From Allium sativum (Eukaryota > Streptophyta > Magnoliopsida > Asparagales > Amaryllidaceae), in NCBI GenBank assembly GCA_030737875.1, contig CM060912.1, positions 875,649,199-875,713,198 on the forward strand: DNA of 64,000 nucleotides. Direction: 5' to 3'. Position numbers and translations under genes: made by a program. Shown in pieces: positions 1 to 11,870 of this stretch (the stretch's first letter is position 1; every line of letters starts with the position of its first letter). Below the pieces are notes generated by a model. The model had not been told where the DNA came from. It saw only the letters and a list, made by a program, of their open reading frames with translations, and did not search any database.

Positions 1-3000
1 TGTGATGATTTAGGAGATATCGCCCCTATGAAACAGTAGAGGACAATGTTTGATGACGTGGTGTTCCGTAGCAGAGACAATACCGGAATCCAGTCACCCA
101 CCGAAGATCCGTTGGTCATTACCACTACCATTGGATCGACATTGGTTCATAAGGTGCTAGTAGACAATGGAAGCTCTGTTAATATTTTATTTAAAAAGTC
201 ATTCGATCAGATGAAACTTGAGTCTAAAGATTTGAAGCCATGCGAAGGTTGGATCTGAGGCTTCAAAGGAGCGTCGACAGCTCCGATGGGGTATATAGAA
301 TTGCCCGTAACATTGGGACAAGGGGAACGCCGAAGAGTACGAATGCTTCAGTTCGTAGTGTTGGACGTAGATTCACCCTACAACGCATTTTTGGGAAGGC
401 CTGCCCTTGCAGAGTTCAGGGCTTGCATCGCCCCTTGGTGTTTATTGCTTAAGTTCCCAACTGAAGCCGGAACAGGAGTAATGAGAGGAGATCAAGTCTC
501 CGGACGGGCTTGCTATGTTGCCGAATTAAAGATGTTGATGATGGGACTCAACATCGAGAGTAAAGGTGCCTCACCTCCTCCAAAGGAGGGTTCAGCGTAG
601 CAATTAGAGGGATCGGCCCCGAAGGAGTTGCCCAAAGGAACGCCTGAAGACTTGGATCCCAGAAAAGATGAGGAACCAGAGGCTAGAAATGCGACTCCTA
701 ACGAAGCGACAGTGGACATACCCATTGACGAAGCTGATCCAACAAGAGTTTTGAAGATTGGATCCCAGTTGGATCCACATCGAGCCAAAGAACTAACTGA
801 CTTCCTGAAGGCAAACCTGGATGTGTTTTCCTGGACCCACGCCGACATGTGTGGGATATCGCCATCCGTCATGAGTCATTCACTAAATATAAACTCAAAA
901 CACCCGCCTATAAAGCAAAAGAGACATGTGCTGGGCCCAGAGAGGTCGGCAGCTCTGAAAGAAGAAGTGGAGAAGCTGAAAGAGAACGGATTTATTAGAG
1001 ATTCGACATATCCCGACTGGATATCGAATCCCGTTTTAGTAAAGAAGCCAAATGGAAAGTGGCGGACATGCATTGATTTTTCAGACTTGAACAAAGCTTG
1101 CCCGAAAGATAGTTTCCCACTCCCCAGAATTGACCAGCTTGTAGATTCGATAGCGGGACACGAACTTCTTTCTTTCATGGACGCATATTCCGGGTACAAC
1201 CAGATTCCTATGCATGTTCCAGATCAAGAACACACGAGCTTCATTACAAATTTGGGGTTGTATTGCTATGTGGTCATGCTGTTCGGATTGAAAAACGCTG
1301 GAGCCACCTATCAACGCTTGGTGAACAGGATGTTTTATAACCAAATAGGGAATACTATGGAAGTTTATGTGGATGATATGCTTGTCAAATTGAAACAGTC
1401 CTCCAGCCATACACAAGACTTGGCAGAGATGTTTGGTATCCTGCGAAAGTATCGGATGAAGTTAAATCCTTTGAAATGCTCATTTGGAGTGGCATCGGGA
1501 AAGTTTCTAGGTTTCATTGTGAGCTCTCGAGGGATTGAAATCAATCCCAGCCAAATAGCAGCGATAAGAAACATTGAAGAACCGAGGAGAATCAAAGATG
1601 TCCAAAGTCTTGCAGGGAAAGTAGCCGCGTTGAGTAGATTTATCTCCAAAGCAACGGACAAATGCGTCCCATTTTTGACTTGATTAAAAGGGGAAAGAAG
1701 AACTTCGAATGGACTCCGGATTGTGTTGAGGCCTTTCGAAATTTATTGGAATCACTAGAGAAACCACCGATTTTGTCAAAGCCAGTGGATCATGAAGAGT
1801 TATTTGTTTACCTAGCGGTTTCGGCTCACGCTGTTAGCACAGCCTTGGTCCGAGAAGAAGACAAAGTGCAAAGGCCGGTATATTATGTAAGCAAGAAATT
1901 GGCAACTGCAGAACGCAACTACCCAAGGATTGAGAAGCTTGCTTACAGTCTCCTGATCGCCTCCAGAAAACTTCGTCACTATTTCCAAGCTCACCCAATA
2001 ACCATATACAATGACCAGCCTCTGAGGCAGGTGTTGCAGAGACCCGAAGCATCGGGACGTTTGATCAAATGGAATATTGAATTAAGTCAGTTTGATTTAA
2101 ATTTTCAGCCGCGGAGGTCGATCATGGGGCAAGCTCTGGCTGACTTTATAGCAGAGTTTACAATCCCAGAGGAGGAAATGATCGATGACAAAGTGGTCAA
2201 GTCAGAGGACGAGTTAAAATTAGATCCATGGAAGCTGTACACAGACGGAGCCAAGAACGCCGAAGGTACGGAGCTGGAGTCGTCTTAGTTACTCCTGAGG
2301 GACGATCGTTATATTACGCTCTACGATTAGAATTTTCAGCGACTAATAACGACTCTGAATATGAAGCCCTGATTGCCGGGCTGAAACTTGCTAAAGAACT
2401 CGGAATAAAGACCTTGGATATATTCTGCGACTCCAAAATAGTTGTTTGCCAAGTGCGAAAGGAGTTTGTGGCTCGGGGACCTCGACTTATCGCCTATCTC
2501 GGGAAAGTGGAAAAGTTGTTGAGAAATTTGGAACGGTATAACATAACGCATATCCCAAGAGCCGAAAACCAGAAGGCAGACAGGCTAGCAAAGCTAGCTA
2601 GTTCCGACAACCCGGAAGAAACCGAAATAATTCCAATTGAAACGTTGGAATCGCCAAGCTTTGAGTCGATGGAAATTGAATTCGCTTTTGAAGCAGAACC
2701 GGAGAAGGAGTCGTGGATGACCCTAATTAAGAATTTCCTTAAGAATGGGATACTCCCATCAAAGAAAAGTGAGAGATGGGCTATAGTTCGCAAGGCCACC
2801 AGATACATCCTTCAAGATGATACTCTTTATAGACAAGGATTTTCTATGCCCCTGTTACGATGTATAGCACACAACGACATCAAACATGTACTAAGAGAAG
2901 TACACGAAGGTGAGTGTGGAGATCATACAGGAGGTCAGACCTTAGCAAAAAAGATATTGCGGTACGGATACTTCTGGCCCACAATTAATAAAGATGCAGT

Positions 3001-3934
3001 TGATTATTCACGACGCTGCGACAAGTGCCAGAGATTCGCCAAAATCCCCAGAGCACCGCCGACCCAAGTCAGATCGATGGTGAGTCCTTGGCCGTTTGCC
3101 ATGTGGGGAATTGACATCATCGGAGTTCTACCAATTGCTAAAGGAGGAGCGAAATATGCAATAGTCGTCGTGGACTATTTTACGAAGTGGGTGGAAGCTG
3201 AGCCCCTAACCAAAATCACGGCGAGAAAGGTGATAAATTTCATGGTTAGAAATATTATATGCCGATTTGGGATCCCAAGGACCATTATAACTGATAACGA
3301 AACCCAGTTCGATGGTGCCGAATTCAGAAATTTCTGCCAGAAATATAAGATCGACAAACGGTACACTACGGTCGCTCATCCACAGTCGAACGGGCAAGTA
3401 GAAGTAATAAACAAAGTCATAAAATCCATCCTCAAGAAATGATTAGAACGCGCAAAGGCAAAATGGGTGGATGAATTGCCCTTAGCTTTGTGGGCATATC
3501 GGACAACGTTTAAGACAGCTACCGGTCATACCCCTTTCTCTCTCTCATTTGGTTCAGAAGCAGTAATTCCAGTAGAGCTTGAAATTCCCTCCCACAAGGT
3601 AACATATTATGACCCGATGACGAATCGGGCACTCTTACTCGAGTCTCTTGATGAAATCGAAGAAAAAAGGGACGAAGCAGACTTGCGTGCGTCAAGACAT
3701 CGACGTTAGATGGCACGCTATTATGACAAAAAAGTTCGTCTTAGGACTTTTGAACCGGGAGATTTAGTGCTAAAGCGAGTCTTTCCATCCCTTCCTCACC
3801 TCGGTCCAAAGTGGGAAGGACCCTTTGTCATCCAACAGAAACTTGAAATAGGAACCTTCAAGTTAACGACCGTAGATGGCGAAGAGGTACCTAGGGCATG
3901 GAATGCCCAACACTTGATGCGATATTTGAATTAG
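1..3934 (+). pseudogene. pol: Tat-lineage pol: protease-RT-RNase H-second RNase H-integrase, broken
   Basis: This is the polyprotein that matures the gag proteins and copies and integrates the element. Protease carries VDNGSSVNILF (a changed active-site triad region) near 160-195. RT spans about 900-1560 with the YVDD catalytic motif near 1366-1380. RNase H follows to about 2160 and ends in the linker ADFIAEF. A second RNase H starts at LYTDGAKNAEG near 2235 and runs to about 2600. Integrase has an H-H-C-C zinc region (CDKCQ near 3018) and a core with TDNETQF and NGQVE near 3290-3410. In-frame stops are seen at 256-258, 598-600, 3440-3442 and 3707-3709. Single-base frameshifts lie near 1670 and 2265. 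The copy cannot encode a working polyprotein. Confidence 0.9.
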
Positions 3935-4724
3935 GAATGTTGTACTCTTTGTTGTTTTCCTTATGAACTATGTAAAAAGGCACGACTTGCCTTAGAAAAG
4001 TCTGTTGATATGAAAAAAGAACTATAAAGTGGATGTAGGCTACGACTTAGCCGAACCACTATAAAAATATCGTGTGTCATTTACTTTCCTGCATTATATA
4101 TACCTTCAACTACTATTCCATTGCGATTATGGAATATAAGATGATTTAAAACCTGAAAGGTTGAAAACAGCTTATATGCAGGAACAAGCACAACGACTGT
4201 TTGTGCAATAAGACATAAAAGAATGGGAAGACGACATTCTTAACTCTAACTCTCGAGAATTGAGAGAGAGTATAAAGGACGGGAAGACGACATCCTCTGA
4301 GGCGTGAAGGTGCACCCAGACAAGAGACCGCCTCAGTAAGAACTCTAACCTGAGTATAAGACAGGAGAGTATAAAAAATGCCAGAAAAAACGACAGGCAT
4401 CAACGACACAAAGAATGTGACCTCGTCGGAGAATCGGGGACATTCAGACTGTTTGACTAAATCTTGAATAGTTTTTCAAGATTGACTAGGGGCATATATG
4501 TACACACATATTTCCCCCCACCATAACTTCATTACACAACTATAGTAGGACATGCATTCTTACATAAGTGCAAAACTGATAACTAACAGACATTGCAGAA
4601 AACGAATTATTTTTATTTACAAATGAACGAATTTGTACAGGAAAACAGGCAAAAAGGTGCAAGGGCCACCCTTGCAGGAACAATTATGGGTCAATCAAAT
4701 GCTAAAATAACGCAAGACACTCCA
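3935..4724. other. Spacer between pol and antisense gene, with an LTR-like block
   Basis: No credible coding region is seen. At 4026-4100 there is a block (AAAGTGGATGTAGGCT, then CCGAACCACTATAAAAAT) that matches, imperfectly, 10551-10620 in the 3' LTR (AAAGTGGACATAGGCT, then GCCGAACTACTATAAAT). It looks like a second copy of the R/U5-like end of the LTR placed directly after integrase. Short purine/pyrimidine repeats (GAGAGAGTATAAAGGACGGGA type) follow at about 4230-4380. Confidence 0.55.
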
Positions 4725-7700
4725 TCATTTAGACTTTGAAGAGGGCTTGGACTTCTTAGCAGCCTTCTCCGCATCCCTCGCCTCTTTTTCGGCCTCCGTC
4801 AAGATGCGCTTTGACTTTTTCTTCCCTGAAGCTGAAGTGCTGAAATCAGTTGACTTTTTCCTGGAAGGCGGAACGCTGGAATCAAAAGAAGACTTTTTAG
4901 CAAGTTCCTCTGTGATAGATCTAGTCGAAAGCTTAATAACTAACCTTGATCCCGCATCCACTACTGCGAGGGGCTTAAGGCTTTCAGGGTCTAAGTCTTC
5001 ATCTTTAAGCTGCATGCGTTTATCTTATTCGGCTTTCAGTGCAGCTAAGGTAACATCATCGGCGCTTTTCGACTCCCCGATTATAGCCACCTCAGGGTCT
5101 TCCTCATGTCCCCCGTTGCCGCCATCGTCCTTTAAGGCATCTATCATTTCGTCATCATGAGGAGTGTCAGCCTTAGACGGTTCAATTCCTTCTCCCGAAT
5201 CTATGGGGCAGCCTTGTCTTTTCCCCCTTTAGCCTTCTTCGTAGGCTCTGCTCCAGAGGCGGTTCCCTGGGACACATCTGTCTTTTCGGACGGTTCGATA
5301 CCTACAGAGTGAGAATCAATAGTTATCAACTCAGGAGAAAATAATGGGTTCTTCATCGATTGCTCAATTACGTGATGAAAGGTAGAGATAGCTTTGACAA
5401 ATTGAGGTGAAAATGTAGAGATACCTTCCGAAGACTTCTCGGCTGGAGTGACCGCTGTCTCCGATGCCGTTTCGGGTATGGGGGATAAAAGAGATGCCCG
5501 AGGGATCCCCGGGTTTTCAGGATCATATCCCTCTACTTCAGAAGTTTCAGAGGCAGTAGAGGAAGAACCAGCCTCAGGAATGTTCTTTTGCTTAGCCTTC
5601 CGCCTCTCTTCGTCCATAACAGCAGCAATGAGGCGGCGTCCTTCGGCTAGGCGTTCTGGTTCATCATCTCGTAAATATTTCTCCATCAGCTTGTCCTCGT
5701 CAATGGAATCAACCTTGAGCTCCTCCTTCTCCCATTCAACGATTTGACTCCATACTTGGACTAGGGTAGATGGATAATCTTCAATCCAAGAAATGTTCCG
5801 GCGGCGAATGATATGCGCAAAGAATTCAATCATTAATTCGCTGAAACCATGCACCTCTCCCTTAGCCTCCGACAGTTGTTTGCGGGCCACTTCAACGGAC
5901 TTGATAGCACATTCGACGTTACCCTCCGCTAGGGCAGCCCTGTTCTCCGCATCCGCTAGCTTAGAAGCCAAGTCAGCGTTTTTCTTTTCCAATTCAACAT
6001 TCTTCCTCGCTAACTTGGCCTTCTTCCGCTCAAGGTCAGCGTAAGCAAGTCGCATTTTGGCAGCATCTGACTTGGCATCTTCGGCTTGTTTTTTCAATTC
6101 CGAACGCTCTTGGGTATGGGACTCAAGCAAATCATGGTAGCGTTTTTGCAGATCTTCAAATTGTTGCTTGAAGCTAGTAGCATCCCGTTGAGCAACAGCA
6201 AGCTGGGCCTGTGTATCCTCCAAGTCTTTTCCTAGATTTTTTAAGGCCCTTGCATCGTCTTCTGCGGTTTTTTGCATAGAGTCAGCATTTGTGATTAAAG
6301 TTCGGATGATTCTAGAAAGGCTGCGCGAATACTTGAACATCTCTTAATACTGTTTCTCGACCGCATCTAATTTTGCTTTGGCCTCATCTGCCCACCTCGA
6401 AGAAATAGGCTCAAGAGCAGGTAAAAAAGTCAAGTTTACGAAGTAGTGTTCAGGAAATTGCTCCTCCAGATACGCCCGCTTAACTGCAGTTTCAGCATCT
6501 AGCGGTGGAGGTGCGGGGAATGTCATCTCAGTATCCCTGTGCGTGGAGGGCTCAATGGCCTCTTCATCCTTTCTAGACCGTTTAGCAGGAACCTTACGCT
6601 TGCTTCGTGATTCGGTATCTTGTGGCGGACTCCTCTCCCTATTGCGCTTCTCTTGAGAAGAGGTTGAGTCTTTTGATTGCGGCCTGTCCTCTTCCCGACG
6701 ACCTTGGTAACCTTTATACTGCTCTGGATCTGTCCGGACAAAAGAGCGAGAGCGCAAGGACCGCGAACGATAAGGATCATAGGGCCTTCTATCCTCCCTA
6801 CTGCGATCTTCGCGATGATCATACTCAGTATCGTGGGGCGGATTAGACATGCTGCGGCGAAGTTTCCTGATATCATAATAGGATCGGGACATCGTACCTG
6901 CACAACAAGACAAATGAAATTTAGGATCAGTGATTTCACAAAAAGAAAAATGCTGTGAATTGTGGTGCTATTATGTTAAGTGCATCCTAAGTGGTGTTTT
7001 CCCCCCGACAAACCCGAGTCCGAAGCCAGACTAGTACGAGCGGGCTCTTTGGCCTTAGCAGGAGTGGTCTCTTCGGAAGAAGTGAAAACTAAAGGATTCT
7101 TCCCAAAATCCTCTGGAGTGTAAATAGTTTCAGGTAAGGGGAGATCCCCCAAACCCTGAAATAGTGGGTCATCGGTACTAGGGACATCTCCCTCAGAAGC
7201 ATCAATCGGCAGCTCTTTGGAAGACGTTGACCTTTCCGGAGAAATGGCATCCTCGGGAACAGTATACCCCTCACGATGCTTTTCGGCCATGTTAGCCAAT
7301 TCATCATCTTGAGTAGAAGATGGAGAGGGTGAAGTCTGAAGAGGCACTGTAGGAGCTCTCGAACCTTCGCCCGTTTCTGGGACTACGTCCATTGGAGGAA
7401 TATATACATATGGACCCGTCCCGTGACCAATGCTACAGGTAATGGACAGCAACCCATGAAGATGAAGGTATTCGTCCTTAAGGACTTCATCAATAGTTAA
7501 AAACTTCTTATCACCATTAAGGAGCCGGTGCATCCGATCAAAGAACGCTTGGTCCGATATTTGTTTTGGGTTATCGACTGCAAACAAAAAGAAAAACGAA
7601 TTAATGCGGTGGTTTGAATGTACAGAGTCGAGATTTAGAAAACCAGTGCTTTACTTGATTTCGTCCATCTCCTAGCACACCCTGGTTGTTGCTTTACATA

Positions 7701-8438
7701 AAACCATTCCAGCCTGGAGTCATCCGCTTTACTACTGAACGGTGCTGAAATTATTTTCCTCTTAGGGACAGACTCGAAGTAACAAAAAGAAGGAGTTTCT
7801 CGAGTTCGGTGCTTGAAGTTATAAAAGAAGTGAACGTCGTTAAAAGTGAGCTCGATGCCTAAGATCTCACGGTACGCTACATATAGGGTGTACAAGTAAG
7901 CATAGGAGTTGGGATGCAGCTGCATGGGGGCAATCCGCATTTGTCTTAGAAAATCGACGACGAAAGGAGAAAATGGAGGGATAGCCCCGACCATGCACAT
8001 CAATCGAGTGATTGCCATATACCCCTCCGGAGGGTTGTGAGGACGATCAGCTTTTGATGGCAACAAGGTATCCCCTTTGGGTATCCCGTATTTTAGTCGT
8101 ATTCGGACAAGTCTGTCATTGTCGATCGTCGATTCAACTTAATCTTGAGGTGATTCCAGTATGATGGCAGACTCAAATTCATCAGGAGCTCGATCATCTC
8201 CAATCCCTCCTTCCTCTTCACAACCCAGGGAAACTCCACCCTCAGAAGACACATTATCGCTTTCGTGAGCTTCAACCTCGTAGTCTGAGCCCTCATCATC
8301 CCATTCTAGATTTGAGGAAGAAGATATGTCTTCAAGAGTGATTTTGTTGGATGTCTCTGGGATCTCTTTCTTTTCTGCTAATCTAGATGAACGTCTGGAT
8401 GTCATGGTCACTAAACTATTGAAGAAGCAATAGCACAA
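4725..8438 (-). pseudogene. Antisense gene of the Tat element (gypsy-type putative transposase family, PF04195-like), spliced and broken
   Basis: Read on minus from about 8405 to 4725. The N-terminus (MTSRRSSRLAEKK) is basic and then acidic. The segment at 8066-7650 (RPHNPPEGYMAI, then FVVDFL) resembles the plant domain named 'putative gypsy type transposon' (PF04195). An intron at 7654-7578 is supported by GTAAAG at its start and TTTGCAG at its end, and it restores the frame. A second acceptor (TTGTGCAG) lies near 6898. Then come an Arg/Ser/Asp-rich segment (6850-6560), a long coiled coil (about 6330-5800, heptads rich in A, L, K and E), an acidic tail and a Lys-rich end (KKSKPSSKSK). An in-frame stop at 6346-6344 and a frame change between 5201 and 5015 break it. 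Its function is unknown in the family. Such antisense ORFs recur in Tat elements. Confidence 0.75.
7578..7654 (-). other. Intron of the Tat antisense gene
   Basis: It is 77 bp. The donor is GTAAAG after TCAA and the acceptor is TTTGCAG before TCGATAAC, both read on minus. Removing it joins the PF04195-like segment to the segment starting SIDNPKQIS in one frame. A spliced antisense gene implies its own transcript, separate from the plus-strand genomic RNA. Confidence 0.65.
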
Positions 8439-9818
8439 GTTAGAGTAAATTAGCCCGTATCCCCCCGTGCATGTGTATAAACTAAAGTGTGAGCAGTGTA
8501 TGCAGAAAGTGTAAAGTTAACGCTCGAAAGTGCAACGCAAAATCTTGGCAAAGTAATAATGTTCAGGGCAGTTCTTGATGTTCATTTATGTTCGCAGGGC
8601 ACTATCCTAACTATTCATGAAGTTGGAAGTTATGTCAAGTATTGATCTGGCCAATTAGATAAACTCTTGTGTATTAAGCTGGGGCTGCTTCGGATCGGTT
8701 CGGGTATAAATGATTGGTTCGGATCGGAGGTAAGGCTTTGTTTTGGTCAGAAGTGGTGTCTAATCAGATCGGTTCGGGATTATGTGTTCGGAGCGGATCG
8801 GATGGACTTGGGTCCCAACACCCCTTCTTCCTTGATCCACATTCCGACCCGATCCGACTAGGTAGACTTCGCCTTCCCTCTTTCACATTTAACTCCGACC
8901 CGATCCGGTACTGAAAACCTCATATCCTTCTCTTCTCCTACGTCCCCCATGCTTCTCCACCCGAACCAATCCTCTACGTTCTGTATCTTCTTCTTCATCC
9001 TCAACCACAGGTGGACCCAATTCGATTTCCAAAACTCCATATAGGGATGAGCATATATCCTCTCCAACCTCCCAGCGCCTCGAGGTGATGACAGAGCAAC
9101 CAGCAACAACTGCGATGAAAGAAGTAACCATGGCGTCGAAGCCAGGCTATGGACATGCCCAATTTGTTCAAATTAACCGCAACATCTTAATTAAAGGTAG
9201 TTACGACGATAAGATTCAGGGTTTCGAGACTACGTATATGTTTATTTCAAGAATCGAAGCAAGAATTTTGAGATTTTTTGAGGATTAGGGTTTCGGTATG
9301 TGAATTAGAAAACGAGAATTATAGAAAAGGAAGAAGAAAGCAGACGAGTGACGGATTTATGTATGTAATAGCACTGACCCCTCGTATTCCTGCCATATCT
9401 TCCCGCTCGGACCGGATCAAGAGCCCAGCATCACAGTTTGGCCTGCTAGCCCAATACGAAACAGAAAAACAAAAGGAGTTATTCGGGTCGAAGCCCGAAC
9501 CGAACAAAATTCCATATGTCAACTTGGCATTTAAATTAAATTAAAATTCGAAGAGGAAAATAAAAGCACAAGGAAAATCAAAAGGAAAATTACCTAGAAG
9601 GATAATCGAATGTTAACAAGAGTTCTCCCAGCTATTTGAAAATGGAGAAAGGGATTTACATACTATGCGAAGTACATATATAAACATCAAAAGATGCAAC
9701 TCCCTGAAGCCGCATGTCTCTATATGTCAATAGGTACAACTTTTCAATGATTCAACTTCAGGCAGGCACTGTGCAATGACAATCAAAGCATGCTCCGTTT
9801 CCAACAGAAGCATCCTTT
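8439..9818. other. Region upstream of the antisense gene; GC-richer insert-like stretch
   Basis: This is the probable promoter side of the minus-strand gene. Between about 8685 and 9510 the composition shifts, with many CGGATCGG and TTCGGGT words at the left and CCCGAACCGAAC at the right, which resembles a decayed inverted-repeat insertion. I found no clean target duplication. The open frames here (for example 9085-9288 on plus and 9131-8889 on minus) match nothing I recognise. Confidence 0.35.
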
Positions 9819-9830
9819 GAGGGGGCAAAA
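9819..9830 (+). promoter_or_regulatory. Polypurine tract of the Tat element
   Basis: GAGGGGGCAAAA lies directly before the TG that opens the 3' LTR. That is the expected position and composition of the plus-strand primer. Confidence 0.75.
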
Positions 9831-10657
9831 TGTTAGCCTACTTTGTGAACTAGGCAACACAAAGTCGAGATGTCAAGCGTTGAAGAACATTTCTTCTTAG
9901 AAAGCATCGGGTCGGATCGGAGGGCTACTACCAGTCGGATCGGAGGGCTACTACCAAGTCGGGTCGGAGGGCTACTACCAAGTCGGGTTGGAGGGCTACT
10001 ACCAGTCGGATCGGAGGGCTACTACCAGTCGGATCGGAGGACTACTACCAGCTCGGGACGGAACAGAGCAAAATGGACAAGGACTTAGGTTCAGCTCAGG
10101 TCAGGTCGGATCGGATGCCTCGATCCGAACCCCTTCTGCTCGCTCCTCCGAACCGAACCCAACGGGCCATATCACTTCACCCCACGATCGCCTGAATGTT
10201 CGGAGTAGTTATGACCATTTCCTGCCCATGATGACCACTAATCTGATGCGCTGTCAACACTGGAACCCATCCGAGCCCGAGAATGATGGGATGAAAGACA
10301 CGTAGCTCCGACCCGAACCGAATTCTGAGTGAATTTCCACCTATAAATACCCCGTCAAGATACATTTAAAAGGATCTTTTTTGGCACTTTGAGAGTTCAA
10401 ACACTTTCAAGAACTGAATTCCAGCATTCCCAGATAATCCAAATCGTCATTCAACATATATGATAATTGAATGAATGTACGTGAAAAGTGAGTGAAATTG
10501 AGTGAATATCTCATTTTACTTACATCTATATCATCGAGGAAAGTGATTACAAAGTGGACATAGGCTTTTCGACGCCGAACTACTATAAATTCTGTGTCTC
10601 CATTTTACTTTTGATCTTATTTTATTTCGATTTTAGTCAATTTGGGTGTTAGTACCA
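9831..10657 (+). repeat. 3' LTR of the Tat element
   Basis: It opens TGTTAGCC right after the polypurine tract. It contains a TATA-like CCTATAAATACCCC at about 10341-10354 and a candidate end at ...GTGTTAGTACCA. With no 5' LTR in view, the length (about 0.83 kb) and right end are estimates. Confidence 0.65.
9911..10050 (+). repeat. Six-copy 23-24 bp tandem repeat in the Tat LTR
   Basis: Units start at 9911, 9934, 9958, 9982, 10005 and 10028. Each reads GTCGG(A/G)T(C/T)GGAG followed by G/A-GCTACTACCA. The array sits in the upstream (U3) part of the LTR, about 300 bp before the TATA-like motif, where enhancer repeats are often found. That role is inferred. Confidence 0.9.
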
Positions 10658-10760
10658 CTTTTTGGTCTATCACTATGAAACTAGTGTTTGAGCTAGTACT
10701 AGTGTTATTTTCCATATTGAATAAGTATCAAATAATAGTTGTAAGGTTATATAATGTCCT

Positions 10761-11700
10761 GCTCTGATACCAAATGAAAAATCGTGTGACCTAGAGTGGG
10801 ATCTTTCTGTATGGAATATGCAGAAGTGGATATGATATACTAACTTGTATAATATAATAGTTATGCAAGTAAATATTAAACAATAAAAGATATCACAGAT
10901 AAGTAAATGTAGTAGGTAAAGTGACACCAGGAATTTTATATTGGTTCGGACTTCCCGTCCTACGTATAGTCCCAGACTCCTTCTATAACTCTACTATCAA
11001 TGCCTCTATTCACCCAGAGGAACAGGTTCACAACAATCTGAGCCCCAACAAGGATTTTCCACTTGAGCACCAACACAGGACTTTAACAAACAATAAGATT
11101 TTTACTTCTGATTGTGTTCTTGAACAACACTGAATAACCAACAATTAGGTACACCCTTCATATAATCTTATCCTCAAGTATATAACATGTATGTGAAGAT
11201 TGAAGGAAGTTCATTACTTACTGAATCAAGAGATTTGAAATAAATTCAAAGATTCAATAAGTAATTTGAATATTTGAGAGTCTTTTAGGATGTAAGAGTG
11301 CTTAGAAATATAGATCAAGAAATAGAATAGAATCTGTAAGAATTGGTGATTTGATAAATAAGTTTGTGATATATTTATAGTGGTTGAAAAGTAGTCAAAA
11401 TTCATGAAGAGTTTTATTGAAAAGAAGCAACCATTTCTTTTAGAAATCAAAAGATAGCTCTTCATGAAAGAAAGCGACCATTTAGAAATATGGTTGTTAT
11501 TATCGGATCAGTCGACCGGTACAAAAATCACCAGTTAACTGGTAGAAAATATGAATCGTATATATATTTAAAAATGGCAAAAAAATAGTCGTTACAAGGA
11601 TTTTTTCCTATTACCAGTCGACTTGTATGAATTGGACCAATCGACTCGTCCAGGGCAAAAAGCCCAGTAATGGCTTTTTTAAAGCATTCTCATATATATA
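10761..11700 (-). repeat. Copia-type LTR relic with initiator-Met-tRNA primer site
   Basis: GCTCTGATACCA at 10761-10772 is the reverse complement of the plant primer site TGGTATCAGAGC, so the element ran leftward. The LTR would lie to the right, from about 10775. The stretch at about 10920-11000 (ACACCAGGAATTTTATATTGG, then TTCGGACTTCCCGTCC) has the style of a copia LTR. No coding sequence survives; the internal part is cut off by the Tat LTR. The right limit is a guess. Confidence 0.5.
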
Positions 11701-11870
11701 TATTTGAAATTGGGTAAATCTATTATTAAGCCCAAAGCCGGCTCAGCCCACAGTTACAAGCCCAATATCTCATCGGGTCAACATAATACAAACAAACTCC
11801 GCTTTTCACTTTACAAACATTCTCTGTCGAAATCAAAAACAAAGCCGAAGTCAAAATTAGGGTTCCTCGG

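Larger units (their letters stand above)
1..10657 (+). mobile_element. Partial Ty3/gypsy LTR retrotransposon, Tat lineage, with antisense gene
   Basis: The window opens inside the element, so the 5' LTR, primer site and gag lie to the left. The visible order is protease, reverse transcriptase, RNase H, a second (archaeal-type) RNase H and integrase on plus, then a long antisense gene on minus, then a polypurine tract and a 3' LTR. The double RNase H and an extra antisense ORF between integrase and 3' LTR are established marks of Tat-lineage elements. In-frame stops and frameshifts show an old copy. The right end is uncertain by tens of bases because the left partner is not visible. I place it at a CA near 10657. 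Confidence 0.85.

Noticed and set aside
4747..6044. Several open frames on plus (4747-5160, 5448-5747, 5793-6044)
   Set aside because: They lie opposite the low-complexity coiled-coil and Lys/Ser-rich parts of the antisense gene and have no motifs.
8685..9510. Separate inverted-repeat transposon inside the Tat element
   Set aside because: TTCGGTTCGGG-type words face each other, but borders and a target duplication could not be defined. Kept only as a compositional note.
1..10657. Endogenous plant pararetrovirus
   Set aside because: Double RNase H, integrase, LTR and polypurine tract identify an LTR retrotransposon. No movement protein or coat protein of that virus family is seen.
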